In this document: positions 24,878 to 33,993 of the stretch, piece by piece
Layout of the letters: each line of letters starts with the position of its first letter
Numbering within the stretch: the stretch's first letter is position 1
Assembly: GCA_016196925.1 (NCBI GenBank)
Contig: JACPWS010000028.1
Span: forward strand, 1-36,778
Length of the DNA: 36,778 nucleotides
From: Burkholderiales bacterium
GTDB lineage: Bacteria > Pseudomonadota > Gammaproteobacteria > Burkholderiales > Burkholderiaceae_D
Reading direction: 5' to 3'
Made by a program: the position numbers and the translations under genes
Notes under the pieces: generated by a model
Databases searched by the model: none
What the model was told of the DNA's origin: nothing
The model's input: the letters and a program-made list of their open reading frames with translations, nothing else

Positions 24878-25240
24878 TTATAAACAAATTGTCGAATATG
24901 CCAGCAACAAGTGATCGTAGGGCGCTTGTTGCAGGGTCAGGCGGAGGTTTTCCAGGTGTGCGGTGCCGGCGACGGCCAGGAACAGATGGGCGGGGCGCCG
25001 CCGCAACAGGCGGTTGAGGGTGACGCGCAAGGCCAGGTTGCCTATGCAGCAAAGACAGCCGGGGGCGATTCTTTGCAGCAAGAGTTGCGGGCCTGCTTGC
25101 AATTCAGGCTGGCCGTCCGGCAAACCTTCGAGCAGCACGGCGACCGTCAGCCCGGGAAGCAATTGCGGCAAGGCGGCGGCAATCGCCGCCTCTCTCTGCG
25201 CATAGCTGCCGCCGCTGACCAGGGTCAGCGCGGTGCTCAT
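24878..25240 (-). CDS. Very short CobW/G3E-like protein without P-loop
   Basis: This 120-residue frame begins by ATGA overlap with the end of ntrX, giving good support for translation. Its centre, APGCLCCIGNLALRVTLNRL, matches the GCLCC segment of CobW/YjiA/UreG-type G3E GTPases, and HLFLAVAGTAHLENL corresponds to their following strand. The N-terminal P-loop is replaced by VSGGSYAQREA and there is no C-terminal CobW domain, so GTP hydrolysis is doubtful. It may be a metal-binding (C-x-C-C) relic or adaptor. The long overlapping frame to 25762 is a shadow of ntrX. Function unknown. Confidence 0.62.
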   Translation of the reverse strand: MSTALTLVSGGSYAQREAAIAAALPQLLPGLTVAVLLEGLPDGQPELQAGPQLLLQRIAPGCLCCIGNLALRVTLNRLLRRRPAHLFLAVAGTAHLENLRLTLQQAPYDHLLLAYSTICL

Positions 25241-25959
25241 TCGCCGCGTTTGGCGTATTTCATCGATTCGACGCCCAATTGCTTGAGCTTGCGGTACAGG
25301 TGGGTGCGTTCCAGTCCGGTTCTTTCGGCGACGCGTGTCATGCTGCCGCTCTCGCGGTTCAGGTGGTATTCGAAATAGATGCGTTCGAACGCGTCGCGCG
25401 CTTCGCGTAGCGGCAAGTCGAAAGACAGGCTGGCGAACTGATTGGCGGGCGCCGGCGCCGGCTGGGGCGCATTGAAATGGCGCGCCTCGTAAACGGGCGC
25501 CGCGGCGTTGAAGGCGGCTGCGGCCGGCGCCGGGCTGGGCGCCTCGCCGGTGCCGATCACGCGCAGGCTGGGCGGCGCCGGGCGCGGCGCCTCGGTATTG
25601 CGGCTCAGGCCTTGTTGCACGGCCTTCAGCAATTTTTGCAGGGCGATCGGCTTCTCGAGGAAATTCAGGGCGCCGATGCGGGTCGCTTCGACCGCGGTAT
25701 CGATGGTGGCATGGCCGGACATCATGATGACCGGCATGGTCAGCAAGCCGTCGCGCTGCCATTCTTTCAGCAAGGTAACGCCGTCGGTGTCCGGCATCCA
25801 GATATCGAGCAAGACCAGATCCGGTCTGCCTTCCAGGCGGGCCGAGCGCGCTTGCTGGGCGTTTTCGGCCAGCTGTACCACGTGTCCCTCATCCCCGAGT
25901 ATCTCCGAGAGCAATTCCCGGATACCCATTTCATCATCGACGACTAGTATGTTTGCCAT
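25237..25959 (-). CDS. ntrX: NtrX-like response regulator lacking the AAA+ domain
   Basis: The 240-residue protein has a receiver domain at 1-120 (acidic pocket DDE, phospho-acceptor Asp in LVLLDIWMPDTDG, Lys in FLEKPIA). An Ala/Pro-rich linker (about 120-180) and a Fis-type helix-turn-helix (ERIYFEYHLNRESGSMTRVAERTGLERTHLYRKLKQLG) follow. The sigma-54-interacting AAA+ ATPase of classical NtrX is absent, so it should act as a DNA-binding regulator without sigma-54 activation, a form I associate with betaproteobacteria. The gene follows ntrY by 82 bp and would receive its phosphate. Targets are unknown; nitrogen or redox control is the family expectation. Confidence 0.87.
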   Translation of the reverse strand: MANILVVDDEMGIRELLSEILGDEGHVVQLAENAQQARSARLEGRPDLVLLDIWMPDTDGVTLLKEWQRDGLLTMPVIMMSGHATIDTAVEATRIGALNFLEKPIALQKLLKAVQQGLSRNTEAPRPAPPSLRVIGTGEAPSPAPAAAAFNAAAPVYEARHFNAPQPAPAPANQFASLSFDLPLREARDAFERIYFEYHLNRESGSMTRVAERTGLERTHLYRKLKQLGVESMKYAKRGE

Positions 25960-26041
25960 AAATCTACCCTATTACCGCTCCTGTGTTTGCTTTTCTGGTC
26001 CGTGTTCCGCAAGTGCGAAGCTAGGACGAATCGCCGGATAC

Positions 26042-28396
26042 TCATGCCGCGTTGGAATCCGGTGCTAACTTTAACAGCAAAATCGCTACTTTTGCACCGT
26101 TTGCCCCACTCCGGTTCTGAATATCGATGCGGCCGCCGTGTTCATCGATGATTTTTTTCACCATGGCCAGACCGAGGCCGGTGCCGCGCGGCTTGGAGGT
26201 GGCGTACGGTTCGAACGCGCGCGCCAGGATTTTGCTGGAAAATCCCGGCCCGTTATCGATGATGGACAGCCGCACGGCCGAGCGCGCTTCCTGGTCGGCG
26301 CCGGTGTAGCGCAGCACTTCGGTCACCACGTCGATGCGCGGCACCACTGCAGGATCGGGGTTGTCGGCCACGGCGTCCTGGGCGTTTTGCAGCAGATTGT
26401 GGATGACCTGGCGCAACTGGGTGGCGTCGCCCATCACTTTCGGCAAGTCGGGCGCCAGCGCCAGCCGTATGACGTCCCTGTCGTCGCCGGCGATATACAG
26501 GTGCAGCACTTCATCGATCAGCCCGGCCAGGTTCAGCGGCGTCAGGACGGCCGGCGGGGTGCGCGCGTAATCGCGGAAATCGTCGACCATGCGCTTCATC
26601 GACGTCACCTGGTTGACGATGGTGCTGGTACTCTTGTTGAGGATGGCGATATCGCTGTCGTCCAGCTTGTCTTGCAGTTTCATTTGTAAGCGCTCGGCCG
26701 ACAATTGTATCGGCGTCAGCGGGTTCTTGATTTCGTGCGCCAGCCGGCGCGCCACTTCGCCCCAGGCGATCGAGCGTTGCGCCGAAATGATATTGCTGAT
26801 GTCGTCGAACACCACCACATAACCGCTGCCCGAGCCTACCGGCAGATGCGAGCCGCGCGCCAGCAGGGTGATGCCCTGCGCTTCTTCCGGCTGGACGGCG
26901 TCGGCCGCCTGCGCGGTTTTTTTGGCGGCGTCCGGGCGCGGCACTTCGATTTGCTGTTGCCAGTGCTGTTCTTGTTCGTTGGCGCCGGCCGACTGCGCCC
27001 TTTGCTCGGAGAAGGCCTTGGCAATCGCGGCGGCGAAAGCCTGCATGCCGGCGATCTCGGCCAGCGGTTTGCCGATCTCGCTTTCCAGCCGGCGTTGCAG
27101 TATCCGTTCCACCGATTCGTTGCACGTGACCAGATGCGCGCTTTGGTCGAGCACCATCACGCCGGCCGACATATTCGCCAGCACCGATTCCAGGTAAGCC
27201 TTGGCGTTTTCCAGTTCGTTGCGGTTTTTTTCCACCGTGGCGCGGGCGTCGAACAACTGGCGCGTCATGGTGTTGAACGACTGCGTCAGGCTGCCGAGTT
27301 CGTCGGAAGAGGTGACGATAGGGCGCGGCGACAGATTGCCTTCCGCCACCGCCTTGGTGCCTTCGGCCAGCAACAGCAGCGGGCGCGCCAGCTGGCCAGA
27401 GATCAGGAAGGCGCTGGTGATCGCGGCAAAGATCGCTAGCAGCAGGGTCAGGGTCAGGGTGAAGATATACATGGTCTTCAGGCTGGCGCGGCCGAGCGAG
27501 CGCACCTGATATTCGCTCCAGGCGCTGCGCAAGGCTTCGGCATGCGAGGCCAGGGTGGCCGGCACCGGGTGTATCAATTGCAGATACAGCGCTTCGTTTT
27601 GTAAAGAGATGCCGACGCTGCTCGTCTGCAAGGCGATCACTACGCGCGAACGCAGCACGTTATCCGGTTCGGCGTTCAAGACCGGGCGTCTGGCTCCGGC
27701 CTGGCCGGCATGTTGGTCGGCCGCGCCGGCCGCCGCCGGGGCTTCGGTATTGCCTTCGGTGGCGGCATACATGCGCGAAGTGCGGGCCTGGCGCAACATG
27801 GAAGACGTCGGCAGCTCCGGCAGCAGGCTGGCGACATTCGCGCTGGCGGTGGCGACCAGCCGCCCCTTGCTGTTGACGATGGTCGCCTCTTGCACCTGCA
27901 TTTGCTCGCGCAGGCGCGACAGCTGTATCGCCAGCGAGCTTTCCGACGGTTCGGACAACTGGCCCACCATATTGCGCGCCTTCGCTTGCAAGTCTGCCAG
28001 CGAATATTCGAGCGCGCTGTGGCCGAGGTTCAAGCCCGATTCCAGCGCCGACTCGACCTTGACGTCGAACCAGGATTCTATCGAGCGCGAGACGAATTGC
28101 ACGGAAACCACATAAATCACGGTGCCGGGCAAGATGCCGACCAGGGCAAACAGCAGCACCAGTCTGGTCATCAGGCGCGAACCGAATTCCCTGGTGCGGT
28201 AACGGCTGAGCAGGCGCCACAGCAGCGCCACCACCAGCACCAGCAAGGCGAATGCCACCACCGCATTGGCGCCCAGCAGCCAGCCGTAATATTGGTCGAA
28301 GCTGGTCGAATTTTCCGATGCCGTGGTCAGCAGGAACAGCAGGATGCTCATCAGCGCCCCGCCGATAATCAGGGCATACCGCAAAAATCGCGTCAC
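26042..28396 (-). CDS. ntrY: NtrY-like sensor histidine kinase
   Basis: The 784-residue membrane kinase has three N-terminal hydrophobic segments (about 8-28, 40-62, 83-105). A long periplasmic region with an Ala/Gly-rich low-complexity stretch and a fourth membrane segment (about 305-335) come next. HAMP (about 335-385), PAS (about 395-515), HisKA with [17 protein letters not shown], and HATPase_c with [18 protein letters not shown] complete it. The ATG overlaps the upstream DUF4390 stop by 4 nt. The partner is the ntrX-type regulator downstream. The rsmB-DUF4390-ntrY-ntrX order is the standard betaproteobacterial arrangement. Confidence 0.92.
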   Translation of the reverse strand: MTRFLRYALIIGGALMSILLFLLTTASENSTSFDQYYGWLLGANAVVAFALLVLVVALLWRLLSRYRTREFGSRLMTRLVLLFALVGILPGTVIYVVSVQFVSRSIESWFDVKVESALESGLNLGHSALEYSLADLQAKARNMVGQLSEPSESSLAIQLSRLREQMQVQEATIVNSKGRLVATASANVASLLPELPTSSMLRQARTSRMYAATEGNTEAPAAAGAADQHAGQAGARRPVLNAEPDNVLRSRVVIALQTSSVGISLQNEALYLQLIHPVPATLASHAEALRSAWSEYQVRSLGRASLKTMYIFTLTLTLLLAIFAAITSAFLISGQLARPLLLLAEGTKAVAEGNLSPRPIVTSSDELGSLTQSFNTMTRQLFDARATVEKNRNELENAKAYLESVLANMSAGVMVLDQSAHLVTCNESVERILQRRLESEIGKPLAEIAGMQAFAAAIAKAFSEQRAQSAGANEQEQHWQQQIEVPRPDAAKKTAQAADAVQPEEAQGITLLARGSHLPVGSGSGYVVVFDDISNIISAQRSIAWGEVARRLAHEIKNPLTPIQLSAERLQMKLQDKLDDSDIAILNKSTSTIVNQVTSMKRMVDDFRDYARTPPAVLTPLNLAGLIDEVLHLYIAGDDRDVIRLALAPDLPKVMGDATQLRQVIHNLLQNAQDAVADNPDPAVVPRIDVVTEVLRYTGADQEARSAVRLSIIDNGPGFSSKILARAFEPYATSKPRGTGLGLAMVKKIIDEHGGRIDIQNRSGANGAKVAILLLKLAPDSNAA

Positions 28397-28974
28397 TTGT
28401 CGTCTGCCTTGAAGGTGAAGCGTTTCCAGTCGGACGACAGGCGCCAGTCGCTATTGTTGAGTCCGGTAATCAGGAAGGGTTTAGGCAATTCGTTCAGATC
28501 GAGGCGCAGGCGCACCGCGACGTTATAGGTGGCGCCGCCGGTGAGCACGCCTTTTTCCGCCACCAGCCAGCGGCGCGGCCGCCGCACCAGCGCCAGCGCA
28601 TCGTCCAGCGTGCCGAAGTTCTGTTGCAGGCCGCTGTTGATGGTGGCGCTGTACTGGCGCGTCCACAGATTGTAGGCAATGCGCACCGTCTGCGATGCAT
28701 GGATGGCTTTTTCGTCGAACCAGTACCAGCGCGGCCGCGTCAGCTCGGCTTCGGTGGTGAACGAGACCGGTATCCCGCGCGCGATGGCGTCTTCCAGCCC
28801 GTGGCTCAGTTCGAAGCTGAAGCTGGCGGCCAGGCGGTAGCCTTCTTCGCCGGCTTCCAGCCGCACCGCGGCGACTTCGGCTTCCGCCGCCTCGGCCGCT
28901 GGCAGCACGGCCGCCAGCGCCAACAGCAAAGTCAGCAGCAAGTGGCGCAGCAGGGGCAGGGAGCGTCGGATCAT
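28393..28974 (-). CDS. DUF4390 exported protein
   Basis: The 193-residue product has an N-terminal Sec-type signal (RHLLLTLLLALAAVLPAAEA). An all-beta-looking body follows, with FELSHGLEDAIARGIPVSFTTE, IAYNLWTRQYSATINSGLQQNFG and the terminal NNSDWRLSSDWKRFTF. I recognise it as the DUF4390 family that sits between rsmB and ntrY in betaproteobacteria. It is probably periplasmic; a role in delivering a signal to NtrY is only suggested by coupling (ATGA overlap with ntrY). Start ATG 28974. Confidence 0.88.
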   Translation of the reverse strand: MIRRSLPLLRHLLLTLLLALAAVLPAAEAAEAEVAAVRLEAGEEGYRLAASFSFELSHGLEDAIARGIPVSFTTEAELTRPRWYWFDEKAIHASQTVRIAYNLWTRQYSATINSGLQQNFGTLDDALALVRRPRRWLVAEKGVLTGGATYNVAVRLRLDLNELPKPFLITGLNNSDWRLSSDWKRFTFKADDK

Positions 28975-29037
28975 GCAAGCAATAGGAGTGGCAAACAGAG
29001 CCTAATGATAGCGTGAAGCAAGCAAAATCCGGCGGTT

Positions 29038-30429
29038 TTACAGCGGTTTTTGGAACAAGGCATAGAACAAACCGTCATGTTCGTTGTTGCCATCCGACGT
29101 TGTGGCCAGGCTAGGCAATAACTGCCCTGGCGCCGCCAGCCGCGCCGCGCCGTGGCGCTGGACGAAGGCGGCCGCCTGCGCTTCCGATTCCGCCGGCCAG
29201 ATCGAGCACGTCACCATCAGCATCTTGCCGCCCGGTTTCAGCATGCGCCACAGGTTGTCGAGGATGCGCGCCGACAGCGCGGCCAGTTGGGCGGCGTCGG
29301 TCTTGCGCCGCAGCCAGCGGCTGTCGGGATGGCGCCGCACCACGCCGGAGGCGGTGCACGGCACGTCGGCCAGGATGCGGTCGAACGGCTGCCGGTCCCA
29401 CCAGCCGGAGCGGCTGGCGTCGCCGTCCTTGATGGCGGCGAACAGTTTGAGGCGCGCCAGGTTGTCGTGGATGCGCTGTACCCGCAGCGGATCCTGATCC
29501 AGCGCCAGCAAGTCGATGTCGGCCAGTTCCAGCAGATGGCCGGTCTTGCCGCCCGGTGCGGCGCAGGCGTCCAGCACCCGCATGCCGTCTTGCACATCGA
29601 GCAGCGGCGCGGCCAGCTGGGCGGCGGCGTCCTGCACCGATACCATGCCTGCTTCGAAGCCGGGAATCTGTTGTACCGGCAGCGGCCTGGCCAGGCGCAC
29701 CGCGAATTCGCCGATCTGGCTGGCGGCTATCTGGCGCGCTTCCAGTATGCGCAGATAATCGGCCACCGAGCTTTGGCGGCGGTTGACGCGCAGCGTCAGC
29801 GGCGGCGGCCGGTTGCCGGTGTTCAGTATGGCTTGCCAGTCTTGCGGATAGGCCGCCTTGCACTGGTCGACCCACCATTGCGGATAATTCCAGGCGGCCG
29901 CCGGCTGTTTCATCACCAGCTTCAGCAATTCGTCCTGTTCGCGCAGGTAGCGGCGCAAGACGGCATTCACCATGCCTTTGGCGAACACCATGTGCGGGCT
30001 GGAGCCGGCGGCGCTGACCGCCTGATCGACCACGACGAAGGCTTCGTAAGGCGCTTCCTCGCCCTCGTTGCGCACCAGCAGGGTCAGCGCACAACACAGC
30101 AGCCCGTACAGCAGGGTCGGTTCCGGCGCCTTATTGGTCATCGCCTTCAACAGCGCATCGACCCGCCCGACCTGGCGCATGGTGCGATAGGAAATGTCTT
30201 GCATCGCGCCGCGCGCTTGCGGCGTGGCATTGGTCTGGCTGGCGACCTTGGCCAAGGCTTGCGGCAGGGCCGTGCCTTCCAGCACATAAGCGACTGCCTG
30301 CGCCGCGCCGAGCAGGCTGAACGCGAGCGAATCGGGCTTGATCTCCACGATGGGAAGATCGGTCGCCGGCGCCGCCGGGCGCGCGGATTGGGCGGGTTTG
30401 CCCAGGGTTTTTCTTGCTTGTTCTTGCAT
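29038..30429 (-). CDS. rsmB: 16S rRNA (cytosine-967-C5)-methyltransferase
   Basis: RsmB methylates C967 of 16S rRNA using S-adenosylmethionine. The 463-residue chain has a low-complexity leader, a NusB-like RNA-binding domain (about 45-190) and a Rossmann methyltransferase domain. The motifs are DACAAPGGKTGHLLEL (SAM site), LALDQDP, DVPCTASGVVRRHPD with one catalytic Cys and VTCSIWPAESE with the second. It is slightly longer than the E. coli protein because of the N-terminal extension. It opens the rsmB-DUF4390-ntrYX cluster, with 63 bp before DUF4390. Confidence 0.95.
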   Translation of the reverse strand: MQEQARKTLGKPAQSARPAAPATDLPIVEIKPDSLAFSLLGAAQAVAYVLEGTALPQALAKVASQTNATPQARGAMQDISYRTMRQVGRVDALLKAMTNKAPEPTLLYGLLCCALTLLVRNEGEEAPYEAFVVVDQAVSAAGSSPHMVFAKGMVNAVLRRYLREQDELLKLVMKQPAAAWNYPQWWVDQCKAAYPQDWQAILNTGNRPPPLTLRVNRRQSSVADYLRILEARQIAASQIGEFAVRLARPLPVQQIPGFEAGMVSVQDAAAQLAAPLLDVQDGMRVLDACAAPGGKTGHLLELADIDLLALDQDPLRVQRIHDNLARLKLFAAIKDGDASRSGWWDRQPFDRILADVPCTASGVVRRHPDSRWLRRKTDAAQLAALSARILDNLWRMLKPGGKMLMVTCSIWPAESEAQAAAFVQRHGAARLAAPGQLLPSLATTSDGNNEHDGLFYALFQKPL

Positions 30430-30521
30430 AATAATCTAGGTTGAATGCCGGCTCGCTACCGGATGTCGCACACGCTTTGCGAACGGCTAGTGTAACAGCA
30501 CCCGGGCACCAGGCCCCGGTT

Positions 30522-31436
30522 TCAGATGCCGGCCCAGCTCGCCGACAGGGCCGGCTCAGGCGCCTGCGCTTGCGTTGCCAGCGGCGTATAGCCTTGCTGT
30601 TCGAGCCAGGCGCGCAGGTCGTCAAAGACCCGGGTGGCGTCGAGCTCGTTGAAAATCTCGTGGTAATAGCCTTCGTAAAAATAGGCGGTCACGATGTCGG
30701 GCGGCAGCCGCGCCAGAAAGCGCTCGCTGCCGGTCAGGTCGACGATGCGGTCGTCGGCGGCGGCCAGCAGCAGCACCGGTATCTTCAGCGACGGCGCGTT
30801 ATCGTGCACATAGTCCATCGACCTTAACATGCTGCGCAGCAGGCGCGCGCTGATACGCGGGTGTACCAGCGCATCGTTTTCGTAAGCCTGTATCACTTCG
30901 CCGTCGTGGGTCAGGTAGCGGGTTTCCAGGCCGTTCGGGATGCCGACGCCGGGGATCAGCGCGGACGCCAGTTTCAGCAATACCTGCTGAAAGCCCGACA
31001 TGCGTATCGCCAGCGCCGGCGAAGACAGGATCAGTCCGCGCAAGGGCGCCTGCTCTTCCAGCGCAAAACGCGCGGCAAACAAGCCGCCCATGCTATGTCC
31101 GAACAGCAAGGGCGGCCCCGCCAGTTGCTTGCCGAAATCGTTCATCACCAGGCGCGCGTCGTGCAGGATGCTGTCGTCGTCCGGCACATCGCCGGCCGCG
31201 CCGCCCGATTTGCCGTGGCCGCGGTGGTCGTAAGTGCGCACCGCGAAACCTAGCGCATTGAAGAAACGCGCCACGTGGGCATAACGGCCGCAATGCTCGC
31301 CCAGCCCGTGCATGATGAGCACGCCCTGGGCCTGGCCCTGGACCGCGTCCGGCAGCGGCCAGTCGCGCACGAATAAAGCGACGCGGTCGGGCGTGCTTAA
31401 CTCGAACTCTTTAGTTTGCTCGATATGCGCCGGCAT
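30522..31436 (-). CDS. Alpha/beta hydrolase, monoacylglycerol lipase/lysophospholipase-like
   Basis: The 304-residue hydrolase has the oxyanion segment MHGLGEHCGRYAHVA, YDHRGHGKSGG, the nucleophile elbow GHSMGG, an acid in AADDRIVD and the catalytic His in YYHEIFNE. This set is typical of PldB/monoglyceride lipases of the Serine aminopeptidase (Hydrolase_4) family. Lipid ester hydrolysis in the cytoplasm is likely; the exact substrate is open. The start is ATG 31436, 2 nt after the DUF1840 stop, so the two are translationally coupled; the GTG at 31451 lies inside that gene. Confidence 0.87.
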   Translation of the reverse strand: MPAHIEQTKEFELSTPDRVALFVRDWPLPDAVQGQAQGVLIMHGLGEHCGRYAHVARFFNALGFAVRTYDHRGHGKSGGAAGDVPDDDSILHDARLVMNDFGKQLAGPPLLFGHSMGGLFAARFALEEQAPLRGLILSSPALAIRMSGFQQVLLKLASALIPGVGIPNGLETRYLTHDGEVIQAYENDALVHPRISARLLRSMLRSMDYVHDNAPSLKIPVLLLAAADDRIVDLTGSERFLARLPPDIVTAYFYEGYYHEIFNELDATRVFDDLRAWLEQQGYTPLATQAQAPEPALSASWAGI

Positions 31437-31438
31437 CT

Positions 31439-31783
31439 TTATACGCCCCACATGACTTCGCGCTGCATTTTTTGCGCCGCGTGCAGCATTTCCAGCACCG
31501 GAAAGACCCGGGTGGCGAAGCTGACCGGTTCCGGCGCTTCATGTTCGTTGTCGTCGCCGTCGTCGCCGTGGTGCGCATGGATGTCGCGGCTGACCTCTTC
31601 CGAAGCCGGATGCGCCCGGCTCTCGGCCACGGCGGCCTCTATCTTCAGTATCGCCTGCGGCAATTCCGGCGCAGTGATGATCCCGCGCTCCACGTCTTTT
31701 TGCAGCAAGTCCAGGATGCGCTGCGCATGTTCCTTGTACATGGTGATTTCGGTTGCGGCTTTGGATTTAAACGTGATCAGCAT
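31439..31783 (-). CDS. DUF1840 family protein
   Basis: This 114-residue cytoplasmic protein begins MLITFKSKAATEITMYKEHA, the recognisable start of DUF1840. It is rich in helices and has an acidic, His-containing middle (HAHHGDDGDDNEHEAPEP) and the terminal PVLEMLHAAQKMQREVMWG. The His/Asp tract could bind metal, but nothing is established. ATG 31783 is chosen over 31789 because AGGAG sits 8 nt upstream of it. It is coupled to the alpha/beta hydrolase downstream. Confidence 0.85.
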   Translation of the reverse strand: MLITFKSKAATEITMYKEHAQRILDLLQKDVERGIITAPELPQAILKIEAAVAESRAHPASEEVSRDIHAHHGDDGDDNEHEAPEPVSFATRVFPVLEMLHAAQKMQREVMWGV

Positions 31784-31867
31784 GGCCATCTCTCCTGTTG
31801 TCGGCGGTTCGCTGCGGTGAGCCTTGTTGCACTTCTATCATAATCCCAAATTGACAAGAATGCTGCC

Positions 31868-32365
31868 TCAGTTTGTCTTGAACGAAGTCATGAAAGTGTC
31901 GATCACCTCGCGGCTGACGGCGCGCTCCGGTCCCATGATGACGGCCTGATACACCCAGGGGCCGCGCGCCACGAAGCGGCCGACCAGCAAGACCGGCGCG
32001 CCGTTTTGCAACTGGCCGTGGATTTCTATGTCGCCGGCGCCGGCAGGCGTGCCGTCCGCCAGTTTGCCGTGGATATTGCTGACCATGCCGGCTTTCATCG
32101 CGTCCAGCACATGCGGTGCCTGTTCCGGCCGGCCCAGCTTGGCGCTGCCTACCGCAAAGCTGACGCCGCCGGCTTCGCTGGCGGTCATGGTCATTTTCAG
32201 TTCCACCCCGTCCAGCAGCATATCCTTGGAAAAGCTGGTCGGTTTGCCGGGCAGTAAGACCGTGTAGGGCGCATCGTTGCCGCGGATTTCGCGCCAGTCG
32301 AACTTCGGGCTGCAGGCGCTGCAGAGCAGCAGGGTGGAAACAAGGACAATTTTTTTCATGGGCAT
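31868..32365 (-). CDS. Hypothetical lipoprotein
   Basis: The 165-residue product has a short lipoprotein-like signal, MKKIVLVSTLLLCSACSPK, with the candidate lipidated Cys following CSA; the -3 Cys makes it slightly atypical. The mature part (WREIRGNDAPYTVLLPGKPT, GVELKMTMTASEAGGVSFAVG, SREVIDTFMTSFKTN) shows beta-rich blocks but no family I can name with confidence. The start could be 32365 or the second ATG at 32359; no ribosome binding site decides. It lies 25 bp downstream of the EamA transporter on the same strand and is probably in its transcript. Confidence 0.75.
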   Translation of the reverse strand: MPMKKIVLVSTLLLCSACSPKFDWREIRGNDAPYTVLLPGKPTSFSKDMLLDGVELKMTMTASEAGGVSFAVGSAKLGRPEQAPHVLDAMKAGMVSNIHGKLADGTPAGAGDIEIHGQLQNGAPVLLVGRFVARGPWVYQAVIMGPERAVSREVIDTFMTSFKTN

Positions 32366-32390
32366 GATAGTTGGTAAATAAAACAGAAAT

Positions 32391-33374
32391 TCAATGCGCG
32401 GACGGCTGAAAAGCCCGCACGGCGACGATGACGCCGCCGCACAACATCAGTACGCCGAGCAAGATAGCCGGCGCCGGCATGCTGCCGCGCAAGAGAAAAG
32501 TGTATAGCAAGGCCGCCAGAGTCTCGAATACGATCAATTGTCCGGCCAGGCTGGTCGGCAGGCGCTGGCTGGCATGATTCCACAGCACGGTGCCCAGCCA
32601 GGAAGCGAACAAGCCCAGCGTCAGCATCAGCAAGATATAGGTGTGCGGGTTGGCGCCGAACGGAAACAGGTAAGCGCCGGCGCCGGTATAGCGCTGGTAG
32701 ACGCCGTAAGCGCTAAAGCCGGCCAGCGCCAGCGGCAAGGTCGCCAAGCCCTGCACGGTGGCCCAGGTGCCGGCGCCGATATGGCTGGAAATTTTCATAT
32801 AGCGGCTGTTCATGATCGGGTACCAGGTCCAGGCGGCGACGGCGATCAGGGCGGTGGCGCCGCCGCGCAGATAATCGGCATTGCTGCGCCGGCCATGCAG
32901 CTGCGCCATTTCGGTCGCGTTGACCAGTAGCAGGCCTATGCTAATCAGCAGCAGCGGCAGCGCCAGTTTTTTCCAGCACAGCGCTTCGGACGGCTGCGAC
33001 CAGTTGGCGCAAATCGCGATCACCACCGGCAAGGTGCCGATCAGCATGGTCGGCAGCGGCGCGTCGGCCAGTTGTATCGCGGTCGCCAGCGCGGCGTAAT
33101 AGATGATATTTCCGACCAGCGCCAGCTTGAAGGCGGCGCCCCAGTCCTGACGCCGCAATTGCGCTATCCGTTCGCGGTCTAGCCAGGCCGGGATCAGGGC
33201 GATAAGGCCGAACGCGGCATAGCGCCCGAAAGACAGGATCAGGCCGGGATAATCGGGCAAGAGTACAGGCGCGATGAATACCAGGCCCCACAACAGACCG
33301 GCCACCAGGGCCGCGCAGAGGCCGCTCAGCATGTCAGATTTTTCATGGTCGGGAATGCGGAAATAAACGTCCAT
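32391..33374 (-). CDS. EamA/DMT-family transporter
   Basis: The 327-residue inner-membrane protein has about ten hydrophobic helices arranged as two repeats, as in drug/metabolite exporters. The first repeat includes LVAGLLWGLVFIAPVLL and ends with PTMLIGTLPVVIAI; the second has ALIAVAAWTWYPIMNSRYM and ends with TSLAGQLIVFETLAALLYTFLL. The substrate cannot be predicted. The start is ATG 33374; ATG 33332 (MLSGLCAALVAGLL) is a plausible shorter start because the first 14 residues are hydrophilic. It is divergent from the small lipoprotein gene at 33516. Confidence 0.87.
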   Translation of the reverse strand: MDVYFRIPDHEKSDMLSGLCAALVAGLLWGLVFIAPVLLPDYPGLILSFGRYAAFGLIALIPAWLDRERIAQLRRQDWGAAFKLALVGNIIYYAALATAIQLADAPLPTMLIGTLPVVIAICANWSQPSEALCWKKLALPLLLISIGLLLVNATEMAQLHGRRSNADYLRGGATALIAVAAWTWYPIMNSRYMKISSHIGAGTWATVQGLATLPLALAGFSAYGVYQRYTGAGAYLFPFGANPHTYILLMLTLGLFASWLGTVLWNHASQRLPTSLAGQLIVFETLAALLYTFLLRGSMPAPAILLGVLMLCGGVIVAVRAFQPSAH

Positions 33375-33515
33375 GATAGGGGATTTGCGCCGGCTTGGCC
33401 GGGGGCCGCGCTAATCAGCGCGCGGCAGCGCGCCGCGGCCCGGGCGCTAGAGACCGCAAACCGGCTGCGACACTGGGGTATCATTGCCTTATTTCCATTT
33501 CTCACCGGTGCCGCG

Positions 33516-33866
33516 ATGTCAATTCGTCCTGTTTTAGGTATTCCCTTGTTGGCCCTGACTTTGTTGAGCGCTTGCGAACGGCTGGGACTGGGCGATCCGG
33601 CCAAAGAAGCGGCCGCCAAGGAGGCCGATGCGCGCGCCACCGGCAGCGCCTGCCGCCATGCTGGACGCGCGATAGAAGACTGTTATGCGCTGAATCCGGA
33701 TGCCGCGCGGGCCGCGGTGTATGCCGGCTGGAAGGAAATGAACGATTACATGCGCGAAAACAAGATAGAAAACGTCAAGCCGGAAATCAACAAATCCGAA
33801 CTCCCGCCCAAGGCTGAAGACGAGCGCGCCAGCGCCCCGGCCGGCGGCTCGTCCGACAAAAAATAA
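33516..33866 (+). CDS. Small lipoprotein of unknown function
   Basis: The 116-residue protein has a signal (MSIRPVLGIPLLALTLLSAC) ending in a perfect L-S-A-C lipobox. A mature domain with two Cys (SACRHAGRAIEDCYALNPD) and conserved-looking AVYAGWKEMNDYMRENKIE follows, then a Pro/Ser/Lys tail. No family was recognised. The internal ATG 33516 is preferred over 33345 because only it places the lipobox correctly; the longer frame has no signal. Confidence 0.72.
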   Translation: MSIRPVLGIPLLALTLLSACERLGLGDPAKEAAAKEADARATGSACRHAGRAIEDCYALNPDAARAAVYAGWKEMNDYMRENKIENVKPEINKSELPPKAEDERASAPAGGSSDKK

Positions 33867-33869
33867 ACG

Positions 33870-33983
33870 ATGCGCCTGAGTTTGCGGCCCATGCGCGCGG
33901 CCGACGTCGCCGCCGTGTTCGCCGTGCAACAGCAAGTGTATGCCGGCCCCGCGTTCTACCTCAGCAAAGCGCTGCAGGGATAA
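33870..33983 (+). pseudogene. N-terminal remnant of a GNAT acetyltransferase
   Basis: This 37-codon frame, MRLSLRPMRAADVAAVFAVQ and onward, is the typical first strand and helix of a GNAT N-acetyltransferase (L-R-P-M-x-x-x-D). It stops at TAA 33981 right after the segment that would lead to the second strand. The acetyl-CoA-binding part is missing. It starts 3 nt after the lipoprotein stop, and the convergent DUF1161 gene ends 10 nt later, so the rest of the gene was deleted. It appears too short to function. Confidence 0.6.
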
Positions 33984-33993
33984 GTGCCGGCGC

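Noticed and set aside
25240-25762. Long upstream extension of the CobW-like frame
   Set aside because: It is the shifted frame of ntrX; the ATG at 25240 overlapping the ntrX stop is the credible start.
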